The notes: generated from the sequence alone by a model not told the origin. Positions 29,270 through 38,471 are shown, counted from the first letter of the stretch. The stretch is DNA of 64,000 bases from CAYVUM01 sp964619055 (GCA_964619055.1 CAZUDB010000002.1:61236-125235); one strand, 5' to 3'. Numbers and translations: made by a program.

Positions 29270-30094
29270 TTGCAGCCATTCTCCTGGTATCGAGCAACCA
29301 CGCTCCAAGCTGCCGTCGCCAGGCTTGGCGACGAACCCGATGCCCGATTCATCGCCGGTGGCATCGGCCTGATCCCGGCCATGAAGGCTCGACAGGTCAA
29401 AGTAGCAACGCTGATCGATATCAGCGGCCTCACGGCTTTGCGCGAGATCTCGGAAGTCGGCGGCCGGCTCCGCATTGGCGCCCTCACCAGCCACCAGGAA
29501 GTCGCACGATCGCCCCTGGTTCGTGCACGGTGTCCGGCTTTGGCAAGCTTGGCACAATCGATTGGCGACCCGCAGGTCCGCCACCGAGGAACCCTCGGCG
29601 GTGCACTGGCCACAAATGATCCCGCTGGCGACTGGCCGACGGCGGCTTTAGGCCTTGACGCTGAAATCGAAACCGACCGGCGTACTATTTCCGCTGGGCG
29701 GTTCCTGTTGGGTCCGTACGCAACGGCGCTGGCGCGCGATGAGGCTATTGTGGCGGTGACGTTTCGCGTGCCCAAGGCCTCCGCGTACCTGAAAGTGATC
29801 CGAAAGTCGCTCCGCTACGCGTTCGTCGGTGTGTTCATTGCGCGTTTTGCGCTGCAGCCGCGCGGAAGCAGCAGCGACGTTCGGGTTGCCGTTACGGGAG
29901 GGGCCGGGGGGACGTTCCGTTTGGCGGCTGCGGAAGCGGCATTGGCGGTCCAATTCGAAGAGGATGCTCTTGCCGACCTGGTAGCTCCCACGGAGCGGTT
30001 CGCGACGGACCTGCATGGTTCGGCGGCCTATCGCGAACATCTTTTCCGCGTGTTGGTACGTCGCGCGGTTGCCGCCACTCGATCGGATCCATAG
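29270..30094 (+). CDS. FAD-binding subunit of a molybdenum hydroxylase (CoxM-like)
   Basis: About 274 residues of the FAD_binding_5 / CO_deh_flav_C type. FAD motifs are ARFIAGGIGLIPAMKARQV near 25-43 and RHRGTLGGALATNDPAGDWP near 105-124; the C-terminal domain follows RFLLGPYAT. The start chosen is TTG at 29270 because GGAGG lies 7 bp before it and the product then begins LQPFSWYRATTLQ-like at the usual place; the frame is open much further upstream but that overlaps the small subunit. Fourteen bases separate it from that gene. The usual MoCo large subunit and maturation genes do not follow; a minus-strand J-domain gene does. Confidence 0.88.
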   Translation: MQPFSWYRATTLQAAVARLGDEPDARFIAGGIGLIPAMKARQVKVATLIDISGLTALREISEVGGRLRIGALTSHQEVARSPLVRARCPALASLAQSIGDPQVRHRGTLGGALATNDPAGDWPTAALGLDAEIETDRRTISAGRFLLGPYATALARDEAIVAVTFRVPKASAYLKVIRKSLRYAFVGVFIARFALQPRGSSSDVRVAVTGGAGGTFRLAAAEAALAVQFEEDALADLVAPTERFATDLHGSAAYREHLFRVLVRRAVAATRSDP

Positions 30095-30138
30095 GCCGTA
30101 CCCAGCCCGCAATGAGCATTTGCGAGGTGGCGGTGATT

Positions 30139-30528
30139 TCACATGATGGCAAGCAAGATCATGACAGCGGCGAACCACAGCAACGTGATGACCAGACCAT
30201 CGGTCCGACGGGTCCGCAAGCGCGGCGAGGCCGCGCTGCCAGGAGCGACCGTGGAACGGGCGCGTCGACCTTGGCGGTGGGATACTGCAGCTGCCGCGTC
30301 GGCGCGGCGGCGGCGAAGCATGTCGACGTTATCGCGGCGGCGGGCATGGTCGGCGCGAATGGCCTCATGAGCCGCAACGATCTCGCTAAACCGCTGGTCG
30401 GCGTCGGGGTCGTCGCGGTTGACGTCCGGATGGTAGCGTTTGGCGAGCGCCAAATACGCTCTGTGAGCGGCGTCCTCCGACGCATCCCGGCCCACTCCTA
30501 ATACGGCGTAAGGATCATCGTTGGTCAT
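30139..30528 (-). CDS. Membrane-anchored J-domain protein
   Basis: A 129-residue protein. Residues 5-65 form a J-domain with YAVLGVGRDASEDAAHRAYL and the diagnostic HPD in AKRYHPDVNRDDPDAD. A basic linker and a single C-terminal transmembrane helix (GLVITLLWFAAVMILLAIM) follow, so it would be tail-anchored with the J-domain in the cytoplasm. J-proteins stimulate DnaK-type Hsp70 ATPases. The client or membrane site is unknown. It has no G/F or zinc region and is therefore a type III J-protein. Confidence 0.85.
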   Translation of the reverse strand: MTNDDPYAVLGVGRDASEDAAHRAYLALAKRYHPDVNRDDPDADQRFSEIVAAHEAIRADHARRRDNVDMLRRRRADAAAAVSHRQGRRARSTVAPGSAASPRLRTRRTDGLVITLLWFAAVMILLAIM

Positions 30529-30928
30529 CGCGGATCGTTCATACCCAATGCTGCATCCACCCTACGGCTTCATTCACAGCGCTCATCCCGATCAGCTTAA
30601 ACCTGGGTACCCGACGTGATTGTGATCGTTTATAGCCAAATGAACGGGCATTGGGCGAGTGTCTGCAATGACAACGCATCCGCATTCAGCCTTTTTTTTA
30701 CGGCATCTCTATAGCCTTGGATGGGCGCCGAGCACTTCTTTGGTGGCTGGCTGATATGGGCACCCCGAGTCGTATGGCGGCATTGCCCAAGCGGTGTTCG
30801 GTTAGAGGGTTAGTTCATGGTATACACCTGCGATAAGAAGAAGGCCGAGGCAAAGCCGACGGCTAGCGATCGCAGAGGACCCCGTCGTCCATAGAACGTC
30901 GGACGCGGACCTTGGATATGGGACAGGG
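30529..30928. other. Intergenic region between J-domain gene and GT2 gene
   Basis: A 400-bp divergent gap of moderate AT content. A T-run (30694-30700) occurs but without a convincing stem. No coding frame, RNA or repeat is recognised; promoters for both neighbours are expected here. Confidence 0.4.
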
Positions 30929-32995
30929 ATGACGAACGAGGCACCACTAGCGAACTCGGTTGCCGATGCGCGCTGCGGGGTCTTCGTCGGTCGCGCAGGC
31001 ATACCGGAGATTGCGCAGTCGTTACCGCCCGCGATCTCGAAAGCGGACCGCGCGCGCGACCAGGGACGGACTAGCTCGCTTGCCGTTTGGCGGAAGGTGC
31101 GTACGGTCCTCGCCAACGGTATTCCGTTCCCGTTTTCGAAGGTTCGCGTCAAGTCTCGACGCTGGGCGATGCCCGCACTCTATGCCGACGGTCACGTGCG
31201 ACCCGACATGCGTGTGGACGCAGCGTTTTTGTCCAGTTTGAGCCGACAACGGTCCCTGTTCATGCGGGCACTCAACAATGAGGCGCTGGCTCTAAGGTCG
31301 TTGCCGGACATCGACATCTCGATCGTAACCCACAACAGTGAGCAGTGGCTGGACGATTTTCTGGCTAGCCTCGAAGAAACCGTATACCCGAAGGCTCGTC
31401 TAAACCTGATGTTTCGTGACCACGAGTCGACAGATGCATCCGTCGCCAGATTGGAGCGTTTTCGCACTGAGCGGGGCCATGTGTATCGGACCATTTCGAT
31501 TGATCAACGCGAGAACTCAGGCTTCGGGTGCGGTCATCACCTCAATATTGTGCGTGGTGAGGCGCCGTTCATATTAGTTGTCAATGTAGATATGGAATTC
31601 GAGCCTCACGCCTTGCTGAGCGCCGTCACTATGGCGATCACGGACCGACTCGATGTTGGGAAATGGGAATTTCGCCAGAAACCGTTCGAGCATCCAAAAT
31701 ATTACGATCCTGTAACTTTAGAAACAGCGTGGTGCTCACACACTTGTGTTTTGATGCGGCGTAGTGCCTATTTAGAGACGGGCGGTTACGAACCGAAGAT
31801 TTTTATGTATGGAGAAGATGTTGAGCTTTCTTTTCGGTTCAGAGATCATGGGTGGCGCTTACGGTATTGGCCTCATTCGGTCGTTTGGCACTATACATAT
31901 AAGTTTGCGAATGAAATTAAGCCACTACAATTTCAGTGCTCAACATTGACAAATGCACTTTTACGTATACGCTACGGGTCTTTTTGGTCTATTATGGCAA
32001 TCGTGCGACTTTATATAAAGCAATATGCCGTCCCGTCATTGCCCGAGGGTCGCCGGATATTGACAATGAATTTAGCGGCTATTTTTGCCTTGTCGACCTA
32101 TTTCGTTTTGACGCGCCACCGGTCGGGCCGCTTTCCGTTTTTTGATTGGGATTATGAGTTGCGCCGCGATGGCGCGTTTTACGCATACCCGCCGTCGCAC
32201 ATGACGGAAGCCGAAGCCTTGCGAGATGGGCCTTTGGTCTCGGTCATCATTCGCACGCAAAGCGGTCGTGTCGATTTGCTGCGCCAAGCTTTGCTATCTG
32301 TTGGCCACCAGACCTACCACGCTGTGGAAGCTGTGGTAGTCGAGGATGGCGGCGATGCGACTCAGAAAATGTGCGAGACCATGGCGCAGCAAGGATTGAT
32401 CAATGTTCAATACCTGAGCATTGCCAAGAGCGGCCGCTCTGTTGCTGGCAACAGGGGATTGGCAGCAGCTCGCGGGACCTACTTCTTGTTTCTCGATGAT
32501 GACGATGCATTGTTCCCGGATCATGTCGAAGTTCTGGTCTATCAGCTTCACGTGCGCGAGCCCGATTGCGTTGCCGCCTATTCAACGGCCTTCGATGTGG
32601 AGTGCACTTTGACAGACAACGCGCTTATTGAGCGTCGGTTATGTATTCCCCGGAAATTGGCGCGCCCTTTCAATCGCGACCAGCTGGCCTATCAAAACCA
32701 GTTTCCCATCCAGTCTGTGCTCTTTAAGCGCAGTTTGTTTGAGCGTTGTGGCGGTTTTCGACCGGAGCTCGATCTTCTGGAGGATTGGAACCTGTGGAAC
32801 CGGTACGCCGCTTTGGGAGCGTTCACTCGGGTGGAAAAAACAACGTCGCTCTATCGAAGCCCCTACGAACGATCGCGCAAGCGTGCCCGCCGTCGCGCGC
32901 TGCGCGACGCCTACGGGCTTGCCAAGCGCCACAACGACGAGGATTACCAGGCGTTGTTGCAGGAGGCGAAAGGCGCCCACGCAAGCGCTATGTGA
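30929..32995 (+). CDS. Double GT2 glycosyltransferase
   Basis: A 688-residue protein with two family 2 (GT-A) domains. The first (about 128-370) starts DIDISIVTHNSEQWLDDF and carries NVDMEFEP (DxD-like) and YGEDVELSFRFRDHGWRL. The second (about 435-650) starts PLVSVIIRTQSGRVDLLRQA and carries LFLDDDDALFPDH and LLEDWNLWNRYA. The two may add alternating sugars or one may be inactive. The N-terminal 110 residues lack a known domain. A hydrophobic stretch near 377-395 could touch the membrane. The region 31700-32100 is AT-rich against a GC-rich remainder. It likely contributes to surface polysaccharide or glycolipid. Confidence 0.87.
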   Translation: MTNEAPLANSVADARCGVFVGRAGIPEIAQSLPPAISKADRARDQGRTSSLAVWRKVRTVLANGIPFPFSKVRVKSRRWAMPALYADGHVRPDMRVDAAFLSSLSRQRSLFMRALNNEALALRSLPDIDISIVTHNSEQWLDDFLASLEETVYPKARLNLMFRDHESTDASVARLERFRTERGHVYRTISIDQRENSGFGCGHHLNIVRGEAPFILVVNVDMEFEPHALLSAVTMAITDRLDVGKWEFRQKPFEHPKYYDPVTLETAWCSHTCVLMRRSAYLETGGYEPKIFMYGEDVELSFRFRDHGWRLRYWPHSVVWHYTYKFANEIKPLQFQCSTLTNALLRIRYGSFWSIMAIVRLYIKQYAVPSLPEGRRILTMNLAAIFALSTYFVLTRHRSGRFPFFDWDYELRRDGAFYAYPPSHMTEAEALRDGPLVSVIIRTQSGRVDLLRQALLSVGHQTYHAVEAVVVEDGGDATQKMCETMAQQGLINVQYLSIAKSGRSVAGNRGLAAARGTYFLFLDDDDALFPDHVEVLVYQLHVREPDCVAAYSTAFDVECTLTDNALIERRLCIPRKLARPFNRDQLAYQNQFPIQSVLFKRSLFERCGGFRPELDLLEDWNLWNRYAALGAFTRVEKTTSLYRSPYERSRKRARRRALRDAYGLAKRHNDEDYQALLQEAKGAHASAM

Positions 32996-33034
32996 CCGGC
33001 TGTAGCTAGGCGTCTTTCCAGTGCCCAGCCGGGA

Positions 33035-33238
33035 TTAAAAAATCCGAATGACGCCAAGCATGTCCTGAAACAGAACGATGCAAAAGTAGACCGCAGCAAT
33101 GCAGCCGAACAAGAGGTGGCCGAAGGTGGGGGTGCCGTCGGCATCGCGGTACCGGATACCGTGCCAAGCGACGGCGGCTGTTCCGACTAGAAACAGAAGA
33201 TTCACAAGGGTGTCGGTTGCCGAACCGTCTGAGTGCAT
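33035..33238 (-). CDS. Small two-helix membrane protein, unknown function
   Basis: A 67-residue protein with two hydrophobic helices (about 11-26 and 43-62) joined by a polar loop, RYRDADGTPTFGHLL. GGAG abuts the ATG, which is too close to be ideal. Composition and hydrophobic pattern argue for a real gene, and nothing else fills this space. It lies just downstream of another small membrane protein gene on the same strand, so the two may be an operon. No family recognised. Confidence 0.5.
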   Translation of the reverse strand: MHSDGSATDTLVNLLFLVGTAAVAWHGIRYRDADGTPTFGHLLFGCIAAVYFCIVLFQDMLGVIRIF

Positions 33239-33295
33239 CTCCGAAGCTTAGCGATCCGCTGTCAGCCCAACAAGGGCTTGCCCGCAGACCCAATG

Positions 33296-33763
33296 TCAAC
33301 GTGCTTTTGGAGCATCGTCACGATCGACATAGGGCGGTAGTTGTGACACCGGGTCTGCACTACTCGTCATCACGATCGCGATCGCAGCCGTCATAATGCC
33401 CGTCAAGATGAACACAGCCGTTAAAAAACGGCGCACGCCATGCGGGGCTTCGGTGTGGTAATCGTTGTCATAACGATGGTAGGTGGGATCGTCGGCGTTC
33501 AAACATCCGCTTTCGGCGCGGGTCATGATCAAACGGGCGTAGTGGCGGGCCCAGGCCGGAACCTCATCATGCATCATATAGCGGGTGAACAGACGGGATA
33601 CCGACGCATCGGGCATGTCACGATTGTACCATTCCCGATATGCAAGCTGGAGAAACTGGAACTCGCCCACTTGCAGCAGGTTCGCGGCCGTGACGATGAC
33701 CATTCGTTCCGCGTGTTCCGACTCCTCGCTATCGGGACGCATCAAGACGTTCAAAAGTCCCAT
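33296..33763 (-). CDS. Hypothetical protein with one C-terminal transmembrane helix
   Basis: About 155 residues from the ATG at 33763, which has AAGGA 9 bp upstream; two further in-frame ATGs upstream (33811, 33871) are possible. The soluble part is helical and acidic (MRPDSEESEHAERMVIVTAA, then EFQFLQLAYREWYNRD), and RRFLTAVFILTGIMTAAIAI near 120-140 is a membrane anchor. No domain is recognised. It is transcribed toward the small membrane protein at 33035. Confidence 0.6.
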   Translation of the reverse strand: MGLLNVLMRPDSEESEHAERMVIVTAANLLQVGEFQFLQLAYREWYNRDMPDASVSRLFTRYMMHDEVPAWARHYARLIMTRAESGCLNADDPTYHRYDNDYHTEAPHGVRRFLTAVFILTGIMTAAIAIVMTSSADPVSQLPPYVDRDDAPKAR

Positions 33764-33957
33764 AGTATTCGGTCCTTTTTTGTCTGTGCTCTCTTCAGAT
33801 GGATCGTGCATGGGTTCCGATTCGGTCACCCTACCACAACGAGATCGACTCTGAGCCGGCGTCGTATGCATACGCTGACTAACGATACGATAGCCCTGCC
33901 TGTCGGGATGACCGGATCAGCGGCGGGCGCCACCTTCGGCACGGGGTGGACGACTTG

Positions 33958-34623
33958 ATGCAGATCCTGGTTTTGGACATTGGCGGCAGTACCGTGAAGT
34001 TGCAGACCAACGCCGGTCCGGAGATCCGCCAGTTTCAATCCGGACCAGAGATGACACCCTCGAGGCTGATCGAACAGGTCAACTCGATAACGCAGGACTG
34101 GCACTTCGACGTGGTCAGCATCGGCTATCCGGGCGAAGTTCGGGGCGGTTTGCCGAGCCGCGAGCCCAACAATTTAGGGCCGGGGTGGGTCGGGTTTGAT
34201 TTCCGTGGCGCACTGCGACGACCGATCCGGATCGTCAATGACGCCGCCATGCAAGCTATCGGAAGCTACAGACATGGTCGGATGCTGTTTCTTGGCCTTG
34301 GAACGGGGCTCGGATCGTCGCTCGTCGTGTACGGGGCCGTCCAACCCCTTGAGCTGACGTCGCTACCATATCGCGATGGTCTTCGCTTTGGTGACGTGCT
34401 GGGTCAGCGCGGTATTGACCGCTTTGGGCTTGACGCTTGGCGTCAGGAAGTGGCGACCATTGTTCCGATGTTGCGGGACGCTTTGGTCGTCGACAACGTC
34501 GTCCTCGGCGGAGGCAATGTTCGCCACCTGACCGTTTTACCGCCGCACACGACGCCTGGAAACAATGCGTTGGCGTTTGAGGGCGGCTTCCGTTTGTGGC
34601 GTGACCCGGAAATTCGCGCCTAA
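33958..34623 (+). CDS. ROK-family sugar kinase-like protein
   Basis: About 221 residues. The phosphate-1 motif LVLDIGGSTVKLQ is at the very start, SIGYPGEVRGG near 60, and the phosphate-2/adenosine region MLFLGLGTGLGSSLVV near 110-125. The late GGGNVRHL resembles the ATP-binding end of ROK and polyphosphate-glucokinase-like proteins. It is somewhat shorter than usual glucokinases (about 250-300). The likely reaction is phosphorylation of glucose or another hexose with ATP or polyphosphate. The ATG at 33958 matches the family; a GTG four codons earlier is the alternative. Confidence 0.72.
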   Translation: MQILVLDIGGSTVKLQTNAGPEIRQFQSGPEMTPSRLIEQVNSITQDWHFDVVSIGYPGEVRGGLPSREPNNLGPGWVGFDFRGALRRPIRIVNDAAMQAIGSYRHGRMLFLGLGTGLGSSLVVYGAVQPLELTSLPYRDGLRFGDVLGQRGIDRFGLDAWRQEVATIVPMLRDALVVDNVVLGGGNVRHLTVLPPHTTPGNNALAFEGGFRLWRDPEIRA

Positions 34624-34699
34624 GCCGGTGGGACGGATGGTCTGGCCGGGGAGGTCATCGCCGACAGGCGATCGCAACGCAGGATTGGGATTTTCAATC

Positions 34700-34963
34700 A
34701 TGAGACAACCGGTGCTTTTTGGCGTCGCAACACTACTTTTGGCGAGCTGTGGCGGCTCCGTGATCGACGGCGATGCCAACAGCGTTTGGGTCAAGAGGCC
34801 GTTTCTCAACCTTGGCAGCACGCTCGACGCGGCCGAGGAGCATTGCGGTCGATATGGCAAGCAGGCGATCGTAAAAGCCGGGCTGGTCGGCAATATGGAC
34901 GATTGGCGCAACGCTAGGCAGCGGTCCAACTTCACGCCCATTGATGTCTATGATTGTGAGTGA
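34700..34963 (+). CDS. Small lipoprotein, unknown function
   Basis: An 87-residue protein beginning MRQPVLFGVATLLLASCGGS: a short signal peptide with a perfect lipobox LASC, so Cys17 should be lipidated and the protein anchored in the outer or inner membrane. The mature part has two more Cys (EEHCGRYG, and VYDCE at the end), which could form a disulfide. GGGA lies 9 bp before the ATG. It does not match a family I know. Confidence 0.65.
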   Translation: MRQPVLFGVATLLLASCGGSVIDGDANSVWVKRPFLNLGSTLDAAEEHCGRYGKQAIVKAGLVGNMDDWRNARQRSNFTPIDVYDCE

Positions 34964-35094
34964 GGAACCGCTGGCCTGAGCGCTTGTGCGGTCAGATTTG
35001 CGGGCTTTCGGCCCCAGAACGCTCCTAAAGAAAGGGTCGGTGTGGCCTGCGCTTTGGCGCGTCCGGCTGCGGGAGCGCATCGCATCTGATAAGA

Positions 35095-35126
35095 ACAACC
35101 GCTGCACCGAACGGCGCAGCGGTTGT
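35095..35126 (-). terminator. Stem-loop after the SDR gene
   Basis: Arms ACAACCGCTG (35095-35104) and CAGCGGTTGT (35117-35126) pair perfectly over 10 bp with a 12-nt loop. On the minus strand it follows the SDR stop and is followed by a T-rich stretch (TTCTTATC). A good terminator candidate for the minus-strand SDR gene. Confidence 0.6.
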
Positions 35127-35162
35127 CGTCCGTCACATTGTCAAATAACGTCGTCGGCTTGA

Positions 35163-35924
35163 TCAGCCCTGCATACGGAGTGCACCGTCAACGCGAAGCG
35201 TCTCGCCGTTGAGATACGAGTTTTCGCAAATGTGGAGCGCCAGGCGAGCGAACTCGGCGGGATCGCCAAGGCGCGACGGGAATGGAACGGAAGCACCCAA
35301 GCTGTCCTGCACCTCTTGCGGCAAACCGGCCATCATCGGTGTTCCGAAAATGCCTGGAGCAACGCAGACCACGCGGATACCGGAGCGGGCAAACTCGCGG
35401 GCGGCGGGCAGGGTCATGCCAACCACACCAGCCTTTGAGGCCGCATAGGCCGCCTGCCCACGTTGTCCCTCGAAGGCGGCAATGGAGGCCGTGTTGATGA
35501 ACACGCCGCGCTCGCCGGTCTCCGGCAGCGGATCCAGAGCGACCATGTCCGCTGCAGCCAGCCGCAGGACATTGAACGTTCCGTTTAGGTTGATGTCGAC
35601 CACTTGCGCGAATTTCTCAAGCGGCAGCGGGCCCTTCTTGCCGACAATGCTGGCGGGCGGCGCGACACCAGCGCACTGAATGCAAATCCGAGCGGCGCCG
35701 TGAGCGTTACGCGCTTTGGCAAGGCCCGCTTCGACAGACTCCGGTGAGGTCACGTTAACAATGCATGCGACACCCCCGATATCGCTCGCGACACGATTGG
35801 CACTTTCTTCGGCCATATCGAAGATGGCGACCTTTACGCCAGCCGCCGCCAGGGTGCGGCTCGTTGCTTCCCCCAATCCGGAACCACCGCCGGTGACGAT
35901 GGCCGCTAGTCCATTCACGTTCAT
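35163..35924 (-). CDS. SDR dehydrogenase, 3-hydroxyacyl-CoA dehydrogenase type-2 like
   Basis: A 253-residue short-chain dehydrogenase. The NAD-binding loop is TGGGSGLGEATSR near 11-23, DM near 36 suggests NAD preference, and the catalytic set includes the IAAFEGQRGQAAYAASKAG region (Tyr-x3-Lys) near 160. The C-terminus VSLNGETLR-like (SYLNGETLRVDGALRM) is typical of HSD10-type 3-hydroxyacyl-CoA dehydrogenases. It oxidises 3-hydroxyacyl-CoA to 3-ketoacyl-CoA. A thiolase gene follows in the same direction upstream, so the two could act in consecutive beta-oxidation steps, though a strong terminator lies between. Confidence 0.85.
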   Translation of the reverse strand: MNVNGLAAIVTGGGSGLGEATSRTLAAAGVKVAIFDMAEESANRVASDIGGVACIVNVTSPESVEAGLAKARNAHGAARICIQCAGVAPPASIVGKKGPLPLEKFAQVVDINLNGTFNVLRLAAADMVALDPLPETGERGVFINTASIAAFEGQRGQAAYAASKAGVVGMTLPAAREFARSGIRVVCVAPGIFGTPMMAGLPQEVQDSLGASVPFPSRLGDPAEFARLALHICENSYLNGETLRVDGALRMQG

Positions 35925-36160
35925 TCGTACGTACTCCCCTTGAAAACAACCATTTCACGGCGTCGCCGCCGCCAGTTGGTGTATGCGGCCGATTGACCAC
36001 ACCTGCCCCATAAGCGGGTTACGCCCAACCAATGAGTAACCAGCCGGTTTTCGGGGTGCCATGGGTCGGGCAAAGACGAGCACTTTTGAAACTTGCCGAC
36101 TGGCAACATCCATCGGCACTCATCCGCCCGTGGAAGCAAGGCAGGCGCATCCAAGTATAA

Positions 36161-36190
36161 GCGGTCGTCTCCCCGAGGCGAGACGACCGC
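36161..36190 (-). terminator. Terminator-like hairpin after the thiolase gene
   Basis: GCGGTCGTCTC (36161-36171) and GAGACGACCGC (36180-36190) form a perfect 11-bp stem with an 8-nt loop directly after the minus-strand thiolase stop (36199). The T-run is short (TTATACTT), but position and stability make it a likely terminator. Confidence 0.65.
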
Positions 36191-36198
36191 AGCCATCG

Positions 36199-37392
36199 TC
36201 AGACCAGCTCGACGGCCATCGCGGTGGCTTCGCCACCACCGATGCAGAGCGCTGCAACCCCCTTCTTTTGCCCTTTTTGCTGGAGCGCATGAATCAGGGT
36301 CACCACGATGCGAGCACCGGACGCACCGATGGGGTGACCGAGTGCGCAGGCGCCACCGTTGATGTTAACGATGTCGCGGGGGATATCGATGTCGCGCATG
36401 GCCGCCATTGTAACGACGGCGAACGCTTCGTTGATCTCCCAAAGGTCAACATCGGTATTTTTCCAGCCTGCCTTGTCCAGAACCTTCTGAATGGCACCGA
36501 CCGGAGCGGTCGTAAATAGGTTGGGTTCCTGGCTGTGGGTGGAGTGGGCGTGGATGACGGCCAACGGGGTAAGGCCGCGCTTATCGGCCTCGGATCGCTT
36601 CATCAGCACAACAGCAGCGGCACCATCCGAAATCGAGCTGGAGGTGGCGGCGGTCACCGTGCCGTCTTTGCGGAACGCAGGACGCAGCGTCGGGATCTTT
36701 TCGACGTTGACCTGGAATGGCGCTTGGTCATTCTCGATGACCGTGTCGCCCTTGCGGCCCTTCACCGTGTGAGGTGCGATCTCGGCTTTGAAGGTGCCGG
36801 CTTTGGATGCTTCCTGGGCGAGGTTCACGGACTTAGCCGCGAACTCATCCTGGGCGTCCCGCGTAAACTGATACATCTGGGCGCAGTCTTCGGCGAACGT
36901 GCCCATGGCCCGGCCTTCCTCGTAGGCGTCCTCCAGGCCGTCATAGAACATGTGGTCCTTGAGTTGATCACCGTGGCCAATGCGGTATCCGGTCCGGGCT
37001 TTTAGGACAAGATAAGGAGGGTTCGACATGCTTTCCATGCCCCCGGCGACAACCACGTCGTGAGAGCCGGCGAGGATATTGTCATGCCCGAGCATCATGG
37101 TTTTCATGGCTGAGCCGCACATCTTGGTGAGCGTCGTCGCACCCGCGCTCCAGGGAACGCCCGCATAGTGCGCGGCTTGGCGGGCGGGGGCCTGTTTGAG
37201 GCCAGCCATCAAGCAGCAGCCCATCAGAACCTCGCCCACGTCTTCGCCAGGCACACCGGAGCGGTCGAGGGCACCTTTGATCGCGGTGGCGCCGAGCTGT
37301 GTGGCAGGCACACTGGCAAAGTCGCCAAGCATCCCGCCCATGGGCGTCCGCGCGGCACCAACAATGACGATGGGATCATCTAACAGAGGCAT
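36199..37392 (-). CDS. Acetyl-CoA C-acyltransferase (thiolase)
   Basis: A 397-residue thiolase. The nucleophile region is TKMCGSAMKTMML near 88-100, the substrate-loop HSTHSQEP near 290, and the His and second Cys are in ALGHPIGASGARI near 346 and CIGGGEATAMAVE near 380. It condenses two acetyl-CoA to acetoacetyl-CoA or cleaves 3-ketoacyl-CoA. In ethylmalonyl-CoA-pathway bacteria such an enzyme can supply the entry reaction, or serve beta-oxidation and polyhydroxybutyrate formation. The start at 37392 has GGAGGGAGAG just upstream; the frame extends 13 codons further without a signal. Confidence 0.92.
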   Translation of the reverse strand: MPLLDDPIVIVGAARTPMGGMLGDFASVPATQLGATAIKGALDRSGVPGEDVGEVLMGCCLMAGLKQAPARQAAHYAGVPWSAGATTLTKMCGSAMKTMMLGHDNILAGSHDVVVAGGMESMSNPPYLVLKARTGYRIGHGDQLKDHMFYDGLEDAYEEGRAMGTFAEDCAQMYQFTRDAQDEFAAKSVNLAQEASKAGTFKAEIAPHTVKGRKGDTVIENDQAPFQVNVEKIPTLRPAFRKDGTVTAATSSSISDGAAAVVLMKRSEADKRGLTPLAVIHAHSTHSQEPNLFTTAPVGAIQKVLDKAGWKNTDVDLWEINEAFAVVTMAAMRDIDIPRDIVNINGGACALGHPIGASGARIVVTLIHALQQKGQKKGVAALCIGGGEATAMAVELV

Positions 37393-37877
37393 GTTTCTCT
37401 CCCTCCTCCAGACTGGGGTTTTCAATTGCACTCAAGGAGTTTTCGCCCTTGGCAGGTAGGTACCACGGTGATCGTCTTTAAGACAAGGCGCACCGCTCGG
37501 CGTTTGCGAGTGGCGAGAAAGCCCCAATGCGTGCGACGAGAACGCACTAAATGGGCGCATTGGTGTTGCAAGCACGACTTCACGACGTGTTGCTTGCGCA
37601 TATCGGGAAAGATCATCATGGACAAGGAGAGGCCAAGGCACAGTGGAAGTGCCCGACCGTGTTGCTCGGCAAACCATCCTCAGCCGGACGGGCACTGCTC
37701 ATGGATCGGAAGTCGGTTGCCGCTAGGCTTCCGTCAACCCCACTGCATCACAAGGAGCGGTCACGATTCAGCCAAGTTCGCGATCCATAGTGTGGATGCC
37801 GAGACGTAAGGGAGTACCAACAACAGACCTGTTCCCTGGCCGCCTCAAGAAACTGCGTCTTCGCTTCGGGTGGAGTA
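37393..37877. other. Intergenic region upstream of thiolase
   Basis: A 485-bp stretch between thiolase and the DUF882 gene. It should hold the thiolase promoter. Inverted arms GCAAGCA (37567-37573) and TGCTTGC (37590-37596) occur, but no coding frame looks convincing and no RNA is recognised. Confidence 0.4.
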
Positions 37878-38471
37878 TCAGCCCCGCCAAGCCCGAATTG
37901 GCCCAGTATCGATATGGACGAAACGGCGATAGGAGCCAACGCCACCGACCTGAAATCCATAGGCCATTCGCGCCACAGAGCGATTGCTTACACCCGGGAC
38001 GCGCAGGTCAATTGCTTTCCCGGCCATGTGAAAGCTCTGACGTGCAACACCTCGGTTGCGCCGACGCAACATTGCATTGGTTTGAGGCGATCTGTAGGCG
38101 GAAACAACGAGGAAGGGCTGTCGGCAACCCGTTTTCGCTCGAAGCATTGCCATAATATCCAGAAGCCTTGGGTCCATAAAGGTCTCCAATCCATTGCGAC
38201 TATCTCGCAATAAATGGTTTACCTCATGGAGAGTCTCTGGAATGTACCCGCCATCAGCCCAGTAGACGCGCTTAATGGTTTCATCTGTGTGGGTATTTGT
38301 AAGATAGACGACCCGCTCTCTTCGTCGATAACGTGCCAGAGCGTCTATCGGTGAAAGAGCTAGAAGAGTTGCTGCACCGCCTAATAAGAATAAGCGGCGA
38401 TTGACCGTGTCTGTTTTCACCCTGTCCCCCAACCGTACGTGGTTGTCAACGGTGCGGCTCTGAACGGCCAT
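37878..38471 (-). CDS. DUF882 / peptidase M15-type murein hydrolase-like, Tat or Sec exported
   Basis: About 197 residues. An exported protein: NRRLFLLGGAATLLALSPIDALA (split here as NRRLFLLGGAA and a hydrophobic run) is a Tat-type signal with twin Arg. The mature part has the DUF882 features: VYLTNTHTDETIKRVYWADG near 60, FLVVSAYRSPQTNAMLR near 125, and metal-site residues in SFHMAGKAIDLR near 148 and FVHIDTGPIRAW at the end. This is the YcbK-like group of the M15 family, thought to cut peptidoglycan cross-bridges. The ATG at 38471 is preceded by GGGGCGA; further upstream starts remain possible. Confidence 0.82.
   Translation of the reverse strand: MAVQSRTVDNHVRLGDRVKTDTVNRRLFLLGGAATLLALSPIDALARYRRRERVVYLTNTHTDETIKRVYWADGGYIPETLHEVNHLLRDSRNGLETFMDPRLLDIMAMLRAKTGCRQPFLVVSAYRSPQTNAMLRRRNRGVARQSFHMAGKAIDLRVPGVSNRSVARMAYGFQVGGVGSYRRFVHIDTGPIRAWRG

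Noticed and set aside
37551..37790. 79-residue plus-strand frame upstream of the thiolase gene
   Set aside because: No ribosome-binding site and no sensible composition; it lies where the thiolase promoter is expected.
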